Origin: Lewinellaceae bacterium
Lineage (GTDB): Bacteria > Bacteroidota > Bacteroidia > Chitinophagales > Saprospiraceae
Assembly: GCA_020636405.1 (NCBI GenBank)
Contig: JACJXW010000006.1
Span: forward strand, 1-64,000
Direction: 5' to 3'
Length of the DNA: 64,000 nt
Below are positions 16,896 to 27,192 of this stretch, piece after piece. Position 1 is the first letter of the stretch. Every line of letters begins with the position of its first letter. Below the pieces are notes generated by a model. That model did no database searches, was not told where the DNA came from, and was given only the letters and a program-made list of their open reading frames with translations. A program made the translations under genes and the position numbers.

Positions 16896-16963
16896 TTTGA
16901 ATGGAAATTCCACCTTTCTGAATGGAGAGTGGGAATTACACTGCCGGGACGGCGGTAAATTTG
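16896..16963 (+). promoter_or_regulatory. 21 bp-spaced direct repeat and -7 element upstream of adhesin 1
   Basis: TTTGAATGGAAA (16896-16907) and TCTGAATGGAGA (16917-16928) share TGAATGGA and flanking bases and lie exactly 21 bp apart. A perfect -7 element TAAATTTG follows at 16956-16963, 56 bp before the adhesin ATG. This is a likely site for the HTCS2 DNA-binding domain (inference). Confidence 0.5.
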
Positions 16964-17018
16964 GGTTGGATTTCAATCCGTTAAAGACCATCTTCCGCTA
17001 CGACAAATTATTTGAACC

Positions 17019-20000
17019 ATGAAAAACCTCGTATTCCTTTTCCTCCTCTCCGGAGGATGCTGGGTGTTGTCCCTGAATGTTCTCTTTTCAAAATCATGCA
17101 CCGGCGAGGCGCTAAATTCCTTGGCGCACAATCCAAGCAAGACCGGCGAAAACGCCCCCACACCTTTCACGGTGGCAGTCAGCTCCATTGTGGTCACCAC
17201 GACTGCCGACGAGGACGATGGCGCCCCCGACCCCAACACCGGCGCAGGTACCAGCCTGCGCGAGGCCATTAACTATACTAACAGCGGCAGTGCCGGACCG
17301 AATCCGGAAATCACCTTTGATGCCGCTGTGTTCGGAACGGCCCAGACCATTACGCTGAATGGCACGCAGTTGCCAGCCATCACCCAAAATGTCACGATTG
17401 CCGGGCCGGCGCCAGGTTTGACGATCAGCGGCAACAACGCCAGCCGTATCTTTGAAATCTATAACGGCGCCACCGTGACCATCAGCGGGCTGACCCTGCA
17501 GGATGGAGTGGCGAACCGGGGCGGGGCGATTAAAAGCAACGGCACTCTGACCGTAACGGGATGTATCATCCAGGACAACGTTTCAACCGGAAGCTTCAAT
17601 GACGGCGGCGGCATTATGCAGGATGGCCCCCATCCCACAAACACCTTGACCATAAGCGAAACGGTTTTTCGCAGAAATTCCGCCCGCTTGGGCGGCGGCC
17701 TCTACAGTGACGGCACCATGACTGTAACCAAAGTCGTTTTTTCCGACAATGTCGCTTCTGTTGCCGGCGGCGGGATTTACAGTGGTCCAAACGCTGTCGT
17801 GACGAACTGTCTCTTCATCGGTAACACGGCATCAAACCCAGGCACCCCCGGCGGTTCCGGTATTTACGTCTTCAATGGGGACATCACCGTCACCAACTGT
17901 TCTTTCAGTGGCAACAATGCCAGTGGCTCCAACAACGGAGGAACCATTCAGATCCGGAAAGCTCCCATTGGCAGCGCCTCATTGAACCTGAGGAACAGTA
18001 TCCTTTGGGGCAACAGCGGGGGTGAATTGTCAGACAGCGGCGGGTCCGGGGCAACCATGACGGTCTCCAACAGCATCATCCAGGGCGGCTGGACAGGCAG
18101 TGGCAGTAACAACCTCGACGAAGACCCACTTTTCTCATCTGCCACCGACCTCCACCTGCTGCCCTGCTCCCCCGCCATCGATGCAGGCGACAACACCGTT
18201 GCCCCGCCTGACGACCTCGATGGCAACAACCGCCCCTTCGATGCTACGGGAACCGGTACGGCCACGGTGGATATGGGCGCTTACGAGTACCCATTCACGG
18301 TAGGCCCAAACCACCCCTGTGATTGCTATGCTAACGGCATCGTTTACGTGAACGCCAACGCGTCGGGTGGCGCAGAAGACGGCGCTTCCTGGGGCAGGGC
18401 CTTCACCGACCTGCAGGATGCCCTCGCCCTGGCCAACACCTGCCCTACGGTGACGGAGATCTGGGTAGCCGAAGGCGTCTACAAGCCTACAAGCGGTACG
18501 GACCGCAACGCTTCTTTTTCGATGCAAAACGACTTGGCCATCTACGGTGGCTTCGAAGGGACAGAGACCCAACTTTCCCAAAGGGACTGGGCAGCGCACG
18601 AAACCATCCTCAGCGGGGAGATCGGTGTAGCAGGAAGTAGCGATAATACCCACCGCATCATCAACAATTATGGGTTGAACAGCTCCGCAATTCTGGACGG
18701 TTTCATAGTCAGAGATGCTTACAATCCAATTTTTTCCGGTACTAACGGTTATGCTGGAGGCATTTGGAATGATAATGCCTCGCCTACTATCCGTAACTGC
18801 ATCATTCGGAATAACTATTCAGCCGATGCCGGCGCAGGTGTTGCTGCCATCAATTCTTCACCGACTTACATAAACTGCCTGTTCACTGAAAATTCGTCGG
18901 GCTACGCTGGAGGCGCTATACGCACTCAAACCGGTACAACTACCCTTATCAATTGCACCATTTTTAATAATAGTGCCAACTTTGGAGGAGCAATTTCTGG
19001 TAATTTTTCCAACACGACCCATGTTCTCAAAAACTGTATTGTGTGGGGCAATAACGCCCCTAACGCCAATCCCTTTTTTAATAGTCAGGGATCTAACATT
19101 GATATCAGCTACTCCATCGTGCAAGGCGGCTACGCCGGCGCCGGCAACATCGACGAAGATCCGCTCTTTGTAGATCCTGCCAACGGCGACTTCTGCTTAC
19201 AAGCCAGTTCCTGCGCCATCGACAACGGCCTCGACAGCGCCGTGCCCGCCGGCGTCACTACCGACCTGGACCGCAATCCTCGTTTTTACAACGGCGGGCA
19301 GGTGGATATAGGCGCCTACGAGTTTCAGGGTCCCTTCCAGCCCTCTGTGATCGTCGTGCCGCCCACTACAACCCACAACGGACTCGATTTCGATGGCGTA
19401 GACGACCATGTGAAGATCTCCACCAACTGCGGCGCCAACACCTTTTTCCCCGGCGGCGACGCCATCACGGTGGAGTACTGGTTTAAGGGGACAAACAGCC
19501 AGTCGGCCGTGCGCATACAGAACAGCAATGGTTACATCGTGGCTGCCTGGCAAAATAACGTTCACATCCTCTCGAATGACGGTGGTACCAGCGGTGTTTC
19601 CGCAGGCGCCGGCTTTGACGACGGCAACTGGCACCACATGGCCTTCACCTGGCAGCGCAACACCTCCAACGGCTTCAAGTCCTACCTCGACGGGCAACTG
19701 GTGGACCAGCGCAACTCGTCCGATACGCCCCTCCCGGTTGTCAACACAGGCATGTATCTCGGTGCGTATAACGGAAGTTCGGAGTTCATGTCCGGCACGC
19801 TCGACGACGTGCGCATCTGGACGGTGGCCCGCACCGAGGCCGAGATCCAGCAAAGTTACTACTGCATCGGCCTTTCCGGCCCGCAAACGGGGCTCCTGCA
19901 CGAGTTCCGCTTCGACCACGGCGATGCCGGGAACGACAATACCGGGATTGATGTGGTGGAAAATACCGTTAATGCGAATGCGCCTGGTTTGCTGAATAAT

Positions 20001-22784
20001 TTTGCACTCAACGGGAATGCCTCCAACTGGGTGCAGGGCAGGCCTTCTGCCGGCATCATCCTCTACGTCAACGACGATGCCCCTGGCGCCAACAACGGCT
20101 CCTCCTGGACGGATGCCTTCACCGACCTGCAGGATGCCCTGGCTGTGGCCGGTTCGTGTTCCGGTGTGACCGAGATCTGGGTAGCCGAAGGCGTCTACAA
20201 GCCTACAAGCGGTACGGACCGCAACGCTTCTTTTTCGATGCAAAACGACTTGGCCATCTACGGCGGCTTCGAAGGGACAGAGACCCAACTTTCGCAAAGG
20301 GACTGGGCGGCGCACGAAACCATCCTCAGCGGCGATATCGGAACCCCAGCTGATGCCGCCGATAACAGCTACCACGTCATCTACAACTTCTATAACGGTT
20401 TGGACAATACCGCCGTACTCGACGGGTTCACCATCACCAGAGGCAATGCGGATGGCAGCGGCCTGGATAGCAGGGGCGGAGGTATGTATAACTCCCTGGT
20501 TTCACCTTTGATCGTCAATTGTACCTTCATCGATAATCAGGCAGTATCGGGAGGCGCCGTGTATAACGCCAATCCCTCAACCCCCACCTACACCAACTGC
20601 CTGTTCGCGAATAACCTGGCCAATGACGGAGGAGCCGCCTTTAATGATATTTCTTCCGCCCGCTTTCAGAATTGTTCTTTTTCAGGCAATAGCGGATTTG
20701 CGATAAGTAATGTGGATGCTACTCCCTCCCTGGCCAATTGCATCATTTGGGACAATGGCGCAGGCATCAGGAATTTGGGAAGTGCCAGCAGTGTTGCCGA
20801 CGTGAGCTACTCCATCATCCAGGGCGGCTACTCCGGCACAGACAACCTCGATGAAGACCCGCTCTTCGTCGATGCCGCCAATGCCGATTTTCGCCTGCAG
20901 CCCTGCTCCCCCGCCATCGACGCGGCCGACAATGCCGCCACCACTACTGCCAAGGACCTCGGCGGCAACCCGCGGATAGTGGACGCTACCGGCTCGGCCA
21001 CGGTGGACATGGGCGCCTACGAATTCCAGGGCATGCGCCCCGGCCCCGCTGGCCTTTGCCAGAGCATTACGGTGCAACTCGGCCCGGACAATACCGCCAC
21101 CGTCCTCGCCTCCCAGCTCGACGGCGGCAGTACCGGCTGCGGTCCGCTCAGCTTCCTGATTGACGGGCAGGCGTCGCTGGCCTTCGACTGCGGCGGACTG
21201 GGGCCGCAAATGGCAACGCTCACCGTCACCGATGCGTTTGACAGGAAGGCTACCTGCAACGCTACCATCACCGTAGCCGATGACGACAACCCCTGCTGCG
21301 CCGCGCCTATAGCGGCATGCAAACTTTTCACAGCGGTGCTCGCCGGCGGCCAGGCGGTCGTCATGCCCGCCGACGTGGACGGCGGCAGTACCTACGAGTG
21401 CGGCCTGCAGAGCATGACGGTGTCGCCCAATAACTTCTCCTGCGCCGACGCAGGCCCGCAAACGGTAACCCTGACGGTGACGGACATCAACAACGAGAGC
21501 AGCTCCTGCAACGCCCAGGTGATGGTGAAGGACGAAACGCCGCCGGTGGCCCGCTGCCGCAACCGCACCATTGAGCTGAACGCGGCCGGCTCGGCCACCC
21601 TCACCCCCGCCCAGGTGAACAACGGCAGCAGCGACAACTGCGGCCTGTCCGGCCTGAGCCTGAACCGGGCGAGCTTCACCTGCGCCGACGTGGGCATGCG
21701 CACCGTGCTGCTCACCGCTACCGACGGAGCCGGCAACAGCCACAGTTGTGTGTCTACGGTGATCGTTCAGGACAATACCGATCCAGATGCCCTTTGCCAG
21801 AATACTACCATACAGCTCGACGCTACGGGAAATGCTTCCATCACTCCGGATGATGTGGACGGGGGCTCCACCGACGCCTGCGGCATCGGCGGCCGCGCCC
21901 TCAGCCGCACGGCCTTCACCTGCGCGGACCTGCTGGGCCCGCGGGCCGTCACCCTCACCGTCACCGACGCCAACAACAATACCGCCAGCTGCATGGCCAG
22001 CGTCTGGGTGCGCGACGACGTCTTCGGCGCCTGCCCTGACCCCTGCCCCAACGACCCCGATGACGACATCGACGGCGACGGCATCTGCGGCGATGTGGAC
22101 AACTGCCCCACGGCCTTCAACCCCGGCCAGGAAGACCTCGACCAGGACAACGTGGGCGACGCCTGCGACCCGGAGGTTTGCATCAACACCGTGGTAAGCG
22201 GCCTGAATGCCTACGTCAATGGGCTAAGCGCCAATTCCAGGGTCAAACGTTCCATTACCTCGAGGTTGAGCCTGGCGGCCAGCAAGTTCTGTTCCGGAAG
22301 CAGCACGGGTACGGTCATCGCCGCTCTGGACAACGTTGTCACCTATGTGCAGTACCAGAGCGGTAGCGGAATACCGGCCGGGGCGGCCGATTATATCATC
22401 GCTCAGGTGAACGGGCTGATGGGTGCGCTGAACGCCGGTACTGTGGTTTGCTGTACGGCGCCTGCCGCCCTGCCAGCCGGCCCGGGCCAGGCGGTGGAAG
22501 CGGCCGAGGCCTTCCTGCAGCTGGAAGCCAGCCCCAACCCGTTCCGGGAGGAGGTGTCCATAAGCTTTTACCTGCCGGAGGCCGGCCCGGCTGCGTTGGA
22601 GGTGTACAACCTGAATGGGCAGCGGGTTCGTATGCTGAAAGAAGGGCTGCTGGATGCCGGCCCCCATCAGGTGGAATGGGACGGCACAGCCGGCAACGGC
22701 CAGCCGCTTGCCGCTGGCGTCTATCTCGTCCGCCTGCGGGCGCAAGGCGGGGTAGCGGTGAGCATGGTTGCCCTGGCCCGGTAA
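17019..22784 (+). CDS. Adhesin 1: giant T9SS surface protein with beta-helix, LamG and TSP3 domains
   Basis: The 1921-residue protein has an N-terminal signal (about 1-20). Then come right-handed beta-helix blocks with polymorphic-membrane-protein-like repeats (GGGIYS-, NCxFxGN-type turns; about 95-430, 470-770, 1010-1340), a LamG/pentraxin-like domain (about 786-944, LDFDGVDDHV to LDDVRIWTVARTEAE), four HYR-like cysteine-containing repeats (about 1345-1670), a calcium-binding thrombospondin type 3 segment (about 1674-1719, DDDIDGDGICGDVDNCP), a helical region (1720-1820), and a T9SS type A sorting domain (about 1835-1921). It should be an exported adhesin or matrix protein. A ~165 bp block is duplicated inside the gene, and its 3' ~950 bp nearly match adhesin 2. 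It lies just downstream of HTCS2. Confidence 0.92.
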   Translation: MKNLVFLFLLSGGCWVLSLNVLFSKSCTGEALNSLAHNPSKTGENAPTPFTVAVSSIVVTTTADEDDGAPDPNTGAGTSLREAINYTNSGSAGPNPEITFDAAVFGTAQTITLNGTQLPAITQNVTIAGPAPGLTISGNNASRIFEIYNGATVTISGLTLQDGVANRGGAIKSNGTLTVTGCIIQDNVSTGSFNDGGGIMQDGPHPTNTLTISETVFRRNSARLGGGLYSDGTMTVTKVVFSDNVASVAGGGIYSGPNAVVTNCLFIGNTASNPGTPGGSGIYVFNGDITVTNCSFSGNNASGSNNGGTIQIRKAPIGSASLNLRNSILWGNSGGELSDSGGSGATMTVSNSIIQGGWTGSGSNNLDEDPLFSSATDLHLLPCSPAIDAGDNTVAPPDDLDGNNRPFDATGTGTATVDMGAYEYPFTVGPNHPCDCYANGIVYVNANASGGAEDGASWGRAFTDLQDALALANTCPTVTEIWVAEGVYKPTSGTDRNASFSMQNDLAIYGGFEGTETQLSQRDWAAHETILSGEIGVAGSSDNTHRIINNYGLNSSAILDGFIVRDAYNPIFSGTNGYAGGIWNDNASPTIRNCIIRNNYSADAGAGVAAINSSPTYINCLFTENSSGYAGGAIRTQTGTTTLINCTIFNNSANFGGAISGNFSNTTHVLKNCIVWGNNAPNANPFFNSQGSNIDISYSIVQGGYAGAGNIDEDPLFVDPANGDFCLQASSCAIDNGLDSAVPAGVTTDLDRNPRFYNGGQVDIGAYEFQGPFQPSVIVVPPTTTHNGLDFDGVDDHVKISTNCGANTFFPGGDAITVEYWFKGTNSQSAVRIQNSNGYIVAAWQNNVHILSNDGGTSGVSAGAGFDDGNWHHMAFTWQRNTSNGFKSYLDGQLVDQRNSSDTPLPVVNTGMYLGAYNGSSEFMSGTLDDVRIWTVARTEAEIQQSYYCIGLSGPQTGLLHEFRFDHGDAGNDNTGIDVVENTVNANAPGLLNNFALNGNASNWVQGRPSAGIILYVNDDAPGANNGSSWTDAFTDLQDALAVAGSCSGVTEIWVAEGVYKPTSGTDRNASFSMQNDLAIYGGFEGTETQLSQRDWAAHETILSGDIGTPADAADNSYHVIYNFYNGLDNTAVLDGFTITRGNADGSGLDSRGGGMYNSLVSPLIVNCTFIDNQAVSGGAVYNANPSTPTYTNCLFANNLANDGGAAFNDISSARFQNCSFSGNSGFAISNVDATPSLANCIIWDNGAGIRNLGSASSVADVSYSIIQGGYSGTDNLDEDPLFVDAANADFRLQPCSPAIDAADNAATTTAKDLGGNPRIVDATGSATVDMGAYEFQGMRPGPAGLCQSITVQLGPDNTATVLASQLDGGSTGCGPLSFLIDGQASLAFDCGGLGPQMATLTVTDAFDRKATCNATITVADDDNPCCAAPIAACKLFTAVLAGGQAVVMPADVDGGSTYECGLQSMTVSPNNFSCADAGPQTVTLTVTDINNESSSCNAQVMVKDETPPVARCRNRTIELNAAGSATLTPAQVNNGSSDNCGLSGLSLNRASFTCADVGMRTVLLTATDGAGNSHSCVSTVIVQDNTDPDALCQNTTIQLDATGNASITPDDVDGGSTDACGIGGRALSRTAFTCADLLGPRAVTLTVTDANNNTASCMASVWVRDDVFGACPDPCPNDPDDDIDGDGICGDVDNCPTAFNPGQEDLDQDNVGDACDPEVCINTVVSGLNAYVNGLSANSRVKRSITSRLSLAASKFCSGSSTGTVIAALDNVVTYVQYQSGSGIPAGAADYIIAQVNGLMGALNAGTVVCCTAPAALPAGPGQAVEAAEAFLQLEASPNPFREEVSISFYLPEAGPAALEVYNLNGQRVRMLKEGLLDAGPHQVEWDGTAGNGQPLAAGVYLVRLRAQGGVAVSMVALAR
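18451..18618 (+). repeat. Intragenic duplication in adhesin 1, copy A
   Basis: This block encodes EIWVAEGVYKPTSGTDRNAS and onward through RDWAAHETILSG. It recurs almost base for base at 20166-20333 in the same gene, with only a handful of substitutions (for example ggtggc/ggcggc and tcccaa/tcgcaa). Confidence 0.9.
20166..20333 (+). repeat. Intragenic duplication in adhesin 1, copy B
   Basis: Second copy of the block at 18451-18618. It begins the third beta-helix region, as copy A begins the second. The near identity at the DNA level, including silent sites, points to recent duplication or conversion. Confidence 0.9.
21543..22490 (+). repeat. Block nearly identical to adhesin 2, copy in adhesin 1
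   Basis: This 948 bp stretch aligns without net gaps to 31406-32353. Over 21781-22110 I count about eight differences. It covers two HYR-like repeats, the TSP3 segment and the helical region. The sorting domains beyond it have diverged much more, which marks a sharp boundary. Confidence 0.9.
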
Positions 22785-23004
22785 AGGGGAAAACGTGAAG
22801 CTGGAAGGCGGAATTATGGCCCGCCGTCCACCTCCGGCTTCCCTGTTTCCGGCAGTTTGAGTTTAGCGGCCGGGGTGGTTATGGATGGGGGACAGCCGGG
22901 GACGGCAGCCCAGGGGAAGAAGGCTTACAACCAGGAGGGTGATCCTGGCGTGGTGAGAAACAGCTTCTCAGTTTTGAGTAGGTGTAAATTTCATCTTTCG
23001 GCCC

Positions 23005-26000
23005 CTAACTCAGATAATCCCCGGGCTTTTTGCCGAAATGTATCTGGTAGACTTTAGCCAGGTAGCTGGCGGAGCTAAAGCCCGATACTCGGGCCACCTC
23101 CGTGGTGGTGGCATAGATCTTGTTTTCAAGCAGGTGGCGGGCCTTTTGGAGTTTGACTTCCAGGATATAGGCGTTAGGGGTCAGCCCAGCCAGGGCTTTC
23201 AGTTTTCGGGCAAACTGCCGGTCGCTCATGAATACTCTGGAGGCTAGATAAGCCGTGGTCAGTTTGATCTCCTTTTCGAGGGCTTCCTTGGCGGCATCCT
23301 GCACTTCTTTGAGCCAGGTGGAATCGGCAGAAGGGGCGTCTTCAAATGTTACATTGGGCTCCATTTTTGATGGGGCCGGTTGTTGCTGTAGTTGTTTTCG
23401 AACCCGGTAGTTGCCGATCAGGTTGGGCAGCCGGGCCAGTAGTTCCTCCGGGGAGAAGGGCTTGAGCAGGTAGTCGTCGACGCCCATCCGGAGGGCATGG
23501 AGTTTGTCTTCTTCCGCTGCCCGGGCAGTCAGCATGATCACCGGCAGTTTCTGCCAGCGCGGATGGCCTTTGACCTTTTCCAGCAGGGTGTATCCGTCCA
23601 TTTCGGGCATCATCACGTCGGAGAGGATCAGCTCGATATCCTGGACGGCGGCATTTTCCGCTTCCAGCAATGCCCAGGCTTCGGCGCCGTGGTTGGCGAG
23701 GATGCAATTATATTTGCCTGCCAGCAATTGCAGGAGCAATTGTTGCATATCCTCGTTATCTTCCACGATCAGCACTTTGGGCCGGGGTGATTCATCGTCA
23801 TTATCGGGCACCGTAATGGCCGGGCTTTCCGCTTGCTGCCCGTCCGGGGCCGGTAGTTCCGCTACAGGATCAAAGGGCTCCATTCCCTTTTCCGGCAGCG
23901 CTTCCCGGGCCGGAAGGCGCAGGTAAAAGCGGGCGCCCTGCCCCCACTCGCTTTCCACGCTCAGGCTACCGTTCATCAGTTGCGCCAGCTCTTTTGATAA
24001 GGCCAGGCCAATGCCGGTACCGCCTTCCGTAGCGATGCTTTCCCGTTTGGTCTGAAAATAGCGGTCAAAAATATGGGGGAGGTCTTCCGGCGGAATGCCG
24101 CGCCCCGTGTCGGTGACGGTGATCAGCAGCTGAGGGGCTGGCTCACCTCCCTTCTGAATGCCGACTGCCAACCGCACTTTTTCCCCTTTCGGAGTAAACT
24201 TCAGGGCATTGGACAGCAGGTTGTTGATGACCTTTTCCAGGCGGTTGCGGTCTACCCAGAAGTGCGCGTCTTCCGGCAGTTCGGAAAAAAAGGAATAATC
24301 GATCGCTTTGAGGGCCGCTCCCGAATGATAGGCGCTGAACAATTGCCGACAGAAGGGGACAAGCGGGGTTGGTTGTTCTTTCAGGCTGGCTTTTTGGGCT
24401 TCCAGGCGCGACAATTCGAGCAGTTCTTCGACCAGCCTGCCCAGCTTTCGGCCGTTTTTCAAAACCAGTTTGAGGCTGCTTCCGATGCCATTGTTCAGGG
24501 AAGGCCCGTACTTGCGGATGAGGTTTTCCAGCGGGGCCGTGATCAGGGTGACGGGCGTCCGGAGTTCGTGGGAGATATTGGTGAAGAAGCGGGACTTCAT
24601 TTCGTCCAGTTGCTGAAGTTTACGCGCCTGCTCTTCGATCAGGGCCTTGTCTTCCCGGATCTTCTGGGTGCGCCTCGCCACCTCCAGTTCAAGCCGCCGG
24701 GCCTCCAGTTGTTTGTTGCGGGCCCAGATCAGGCCAAAGGCCAGGAAGGGCAGGCTGGCCAGCAGGTAGAACCAGGGCTGTTTGTAAAAGAATTCGCGGG
24801 CATGAATGTCAATCGCTAATGGTTCGGCCGTCCAGTTATTCCGAAAATCTGCGCCTTTGACCAGCAGGCGGTATTTGCCGGGCGGGAGGCGGCTGATGTT
24901 GAGTTCGGCCTGGGCGCCCAGGTAGTGCCAGTCTTCATCTATGCCCTCCAGCCGGTAGGCATAGCGGTTTTTGTGGGGTTCCAGATAGCTCGACAGGGCA
25001 AATTTCAAGCGGATATAGGGGCGGTCTGCCGGGATGGAGATCGTCCCGGCCTGTTCAAGCCCGCTGTGCCGGATAAGCTCCCTGCCTGCTTTCTTGTCGA
25101 AATAGGCCAGCTCCGTCAGATAGGCCTTAACTTCTTCTTTCTGCTTCAGGGCAGCTTTCAATGCCCGGGGCTCTATAATGCTGATTCCCTCGCGGCTTCC
25201 GAAAAGCAGGCGGCCATCGCTCGCTTTGAGCGGGTCAAAGCGCTCGAATGTTTCATAAGCCAGGCCGTCTTCCCGGTAGATGCTGTTTAACACGGTTCCC
25301 GCTTTGGAAATGATGTTGATCCCGTGTTCGGTAGCCACCCAGATGTCGCCCTCATCATCCGGCAGGATGCTCATCACGGCATTGTTGGACAAGCCTTTTC
25401 GCTGATTAATGATGGTAATGGACCCGGTGCGGGGATCGTAAATATGCAGGCCGCCAAAATAGCTGCCTAGCCACAACCTGCCCTGCGGGCCTTCATAGAT
25501 GGAGGTGAAACGAAAGTCGGAAAAACCATCTTCCGGGCCCAGCTTTTGGCTTTCCCCCCTTTCGAAGTCTATCCGCCACAGGCCATTATTGGTGGGAATC
25601 CAGAGTATTCCTTTGGAATCGACAAAAATGTCCCTGACCAGGTCTCCCAGGTTTTCCGGGATGCCGGGCCACGGGGAGAAGTAGCACTGGGTGTTGAGGT
25701 CGAAAAAGGCGATGGAATTTCGGCTGTCCTGGACAACCAGGCGGCTTTTGTCCAGAAAGCCAAAGAGCTTGATATTCCGGCCCAGGTCATAACAGGAACA
25801 GGCATTGGTTTCAGGGTGGTATTGAACGAGGTAGTTGTTGGAAATAAACCAGAGCTGGCCTTCGTCATCCGGGATGAGCTGTTGTTTCATGCCCTTGCCA
25901 AAAGGCGGGGCGGCAGAAGGCGGTAATCCACAGCGAGGGCCCTGGAAAGGGGCCGCGCTCCCCCGGGCTTCGTCAAAAAGGAACCAGCCTTCGTTGACGG

Positions 26001-27192
26001 TATTGACGAGAAAGCGCCCGTCCGGCAATTCGGCTATGGCGCTGATCCACTTTCCGGGCAGGGCCTGCCGGATAAGGCCCTCCCTGCGGATGCCGGCGCT
26101 GAAAAATCCGTTGCGGGTGGTAATAAAGGCCTGCCTGCGAAAATCCCGGCCTTTCAGGCTGATGATATTGGCCAGCCCGGCTACCACGCCCGAATAATCG
26201 AAGCGGCGCCCCTTTTCATCCATTAAAACTGCCCGGTACGGCCCATCCTTTTCCTGAAAAAGGAAACAGATGTTTCCGGACTGGTCCTGGAAGATATCCC
26301 GGGGGCTCCATTGATCGGGGAATTGGCCCTCGATCGCGATGAACTGGTCCTTTTCCCGGCTGAACTGGAACAGGCGGTTGCCATAATATTCCGGTAAGAA
26401 AAAATAGAGCTGCCCGGCCGGGCTTTGCAGGAGGCGCGGGCTGGCATCCGACAAGTCATTCAGCGTCAGTTGCCGGTTCAGGTTATGCCCGATGAAGTCA
26501 GGAGGATAATAGGCGCGGACGGATTGGCTTTTTCGGCTCCAGCGGAAAAGCGGAAGGGTTCCGCCCATGAACCAGGCTTCCCGCTCATTGATCAACAAAG
26601 GGAGGTCATTCCCCGGCCCCCATAAACCATTCGGATAATCAAGGGACAATTCTTTTTTGAGGCCCTTTTCTTCTACCGTTAATAGTTGGATGGTATGCGC
26701 TTCGGTATAGCCGAGCAGATAGGCCTTGCCGTCGGCTTCCGAGACGCCCTTCGGGGAAAAGCCGGCAAAAGAGGAATCGGGTATTGCAATCAGCCGGGCT
26801 TCATGGCTATTCGGATCGAGCAGGAAAAATTCTTTTTCCTCGGCCTGGCCGAATAACTGGCCTTGTGCACTCATCCCCATAATGGTCAGCCGTTCCAGCC
26901 GGCCTTTTTCCGGGGAAAAGAACTCAACCGGATGGAATTCATACCCGTCGAACTGGAATACACTGATGCCGTTGACCAGCCGTTCCAGCCCGCAATAGTC
27001 CAGCCATAAGCGCCCTTCCCCGTCCAGAAAAACATTGCGGATACATTTACTGGTGTAGGGTGTTTCCTCCTGGCTGAAATCGCTGAGGTAGGAACGCTCC
27101 AGTTTTGGCCATTCCGCCGCCTCCTGGGCGCCGGCGGGAGGCAGCGCCCATAGTATGGCAAGCAGTAGCGGCCAAAAATGTACCCGAACCAT
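23005..27192 (-). CDS. HTCS3: beta-propeller hybrid histidine kinase/response regulator/AraC
   Basis: I start at ATG 27192, which gives a clean signal peptide (MVRVHFWPLLLAILWALPPAGA). ATG 27210 is also possible, but the upstream extension to 27429 runs through a promoter region and is unlikely. The 1395-residue protein has propeller blades (about 30-730), a Y_Y_Y-like domain (about 760-825, ending NWTAEPLAIDIHA), membrane segment (about 833-850), coiled coil, HisKA (NISHELRTPVTL), HATPase (NLLSNALKFT, DTGRGI, GGTGIGLAL), receiver (VLIVEDNEDM, LILSDVMMPEMDG, LLKPF) and AraC helix-turn-helix (SSASYLAKVYQIHFGKKPG near the end). It is divergent from the 39-residue peptide and adhesin 2, and is the natural candidate to control them. 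Confidence 0.94.
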   Translation of the reverse strand: MVRVHFWPLLLAILWALPPAGAQEAAEWPKLERSYLSDFSQEETPYTSKCIRNVFLDGEGRLWLDYCGLERLVNGISVFQFDGYEFHPVEFFSPEKGRLERLTIMGMSAQGQLFGQAEEKEFFLLDPNSHEARLIAIPDSSFAGFSPKGVSEADGKAYLLGYTEAHTIQLLTVEEKGLKKELSLDYPNGLWGPGNDLPLLINEREAWFMGGTLPLFRWSRKSQSVRAYYPPDFIGHNLNRQLTLNDLSDASPRLLQSPAGQLYFFLPEYYGNRLFQFSREKDQFIAIEGQFPDQWSPRDIFQDQSGNICFLFQEKDGPYRAVLMDEKGRRFDYSGVVAGLANIISLKGRDFRRQAFITTRNGFFSAGIRREGLIRQALPGKWISAIAELPDGRFLVNTVNEGWFLFDEARGSAAPFQGPRCGLPPSAAPPFGKGMKQQLIPDDEGQLWFISNNYLVQYHPETNACSCYDLGRNIKLFGFLDKSRLVVQDSRNSIAFFDLNTQCYFSPWPGIPENLGDLVRDIFVDSKGILWIPTNNGLWRIDFERGESQKLGPEDGFSDFRFTSIYEGPQGRLWLGSYFGGLHIYDPRTGSITIINQRKGLSNNAVMSILPDDEGDIWVATEHGINIISKAGTVLNSIYREDGLAYETFERFDPLKASDGRLLFGSREGISIIEPRALKAALKQKEEVKAYLTELAYFDKKAGRELIRHSGLEQAGTISIPADRPYIRLKFALSSYLEPHKNRYAYRLEGIDEDWHYLGAQAELNISRLPPGKYRLLVKGADFRNNWTAEPLAIDIHAREFFYKQPWFYLLASLPFLAFGLIWARNKQLEARRLELEVARRTQKIREDKALIEEQARKLQQLDEMKSRFFTNISHELRTPVTLITAPLENLIRKYGPSLNNGIGSSLKLVLKNGRKLGRLVEELLELSRLEAQKASLKEQPTPLVPFCRQLFSAYHSGAALKAIDYSFFSELPEDAHFWVDRNRLEKVINNLLSNALKFTPKGEKVRLAVGIQKGGEPAPQLLITVTDTGRGIPPEDLPHIFDRYFQTKRESIATEGGTGIGLALSKELAQLMNGSLSVESEWGQGARFYLRLPAREALPEKGMEPFDPVAELPAPDGQQAESPAITVPDNDDESPRPKVLIVEDNEDMQQLLLQLLAGKYNCILANHGAEAWALLEAENAAVQDIELILSDVMMPEMDGYTLLEKVKGHPRWQKLPVIMLTARAAEEDKLHALRMGVDDYLLKPFSPEELLARLPNLIGNYRVRKQLQQQPAPSKMEPNVTFEDAPSADSTWLKEVQDAAKEALEKEIKLTTAYLASRVFMSDRQFARKLKALAGLTPNAYILEVKLQKARHLLENKIYATTTEVARVSGFSSASYLAKVYQIHFGKKPGDYLS

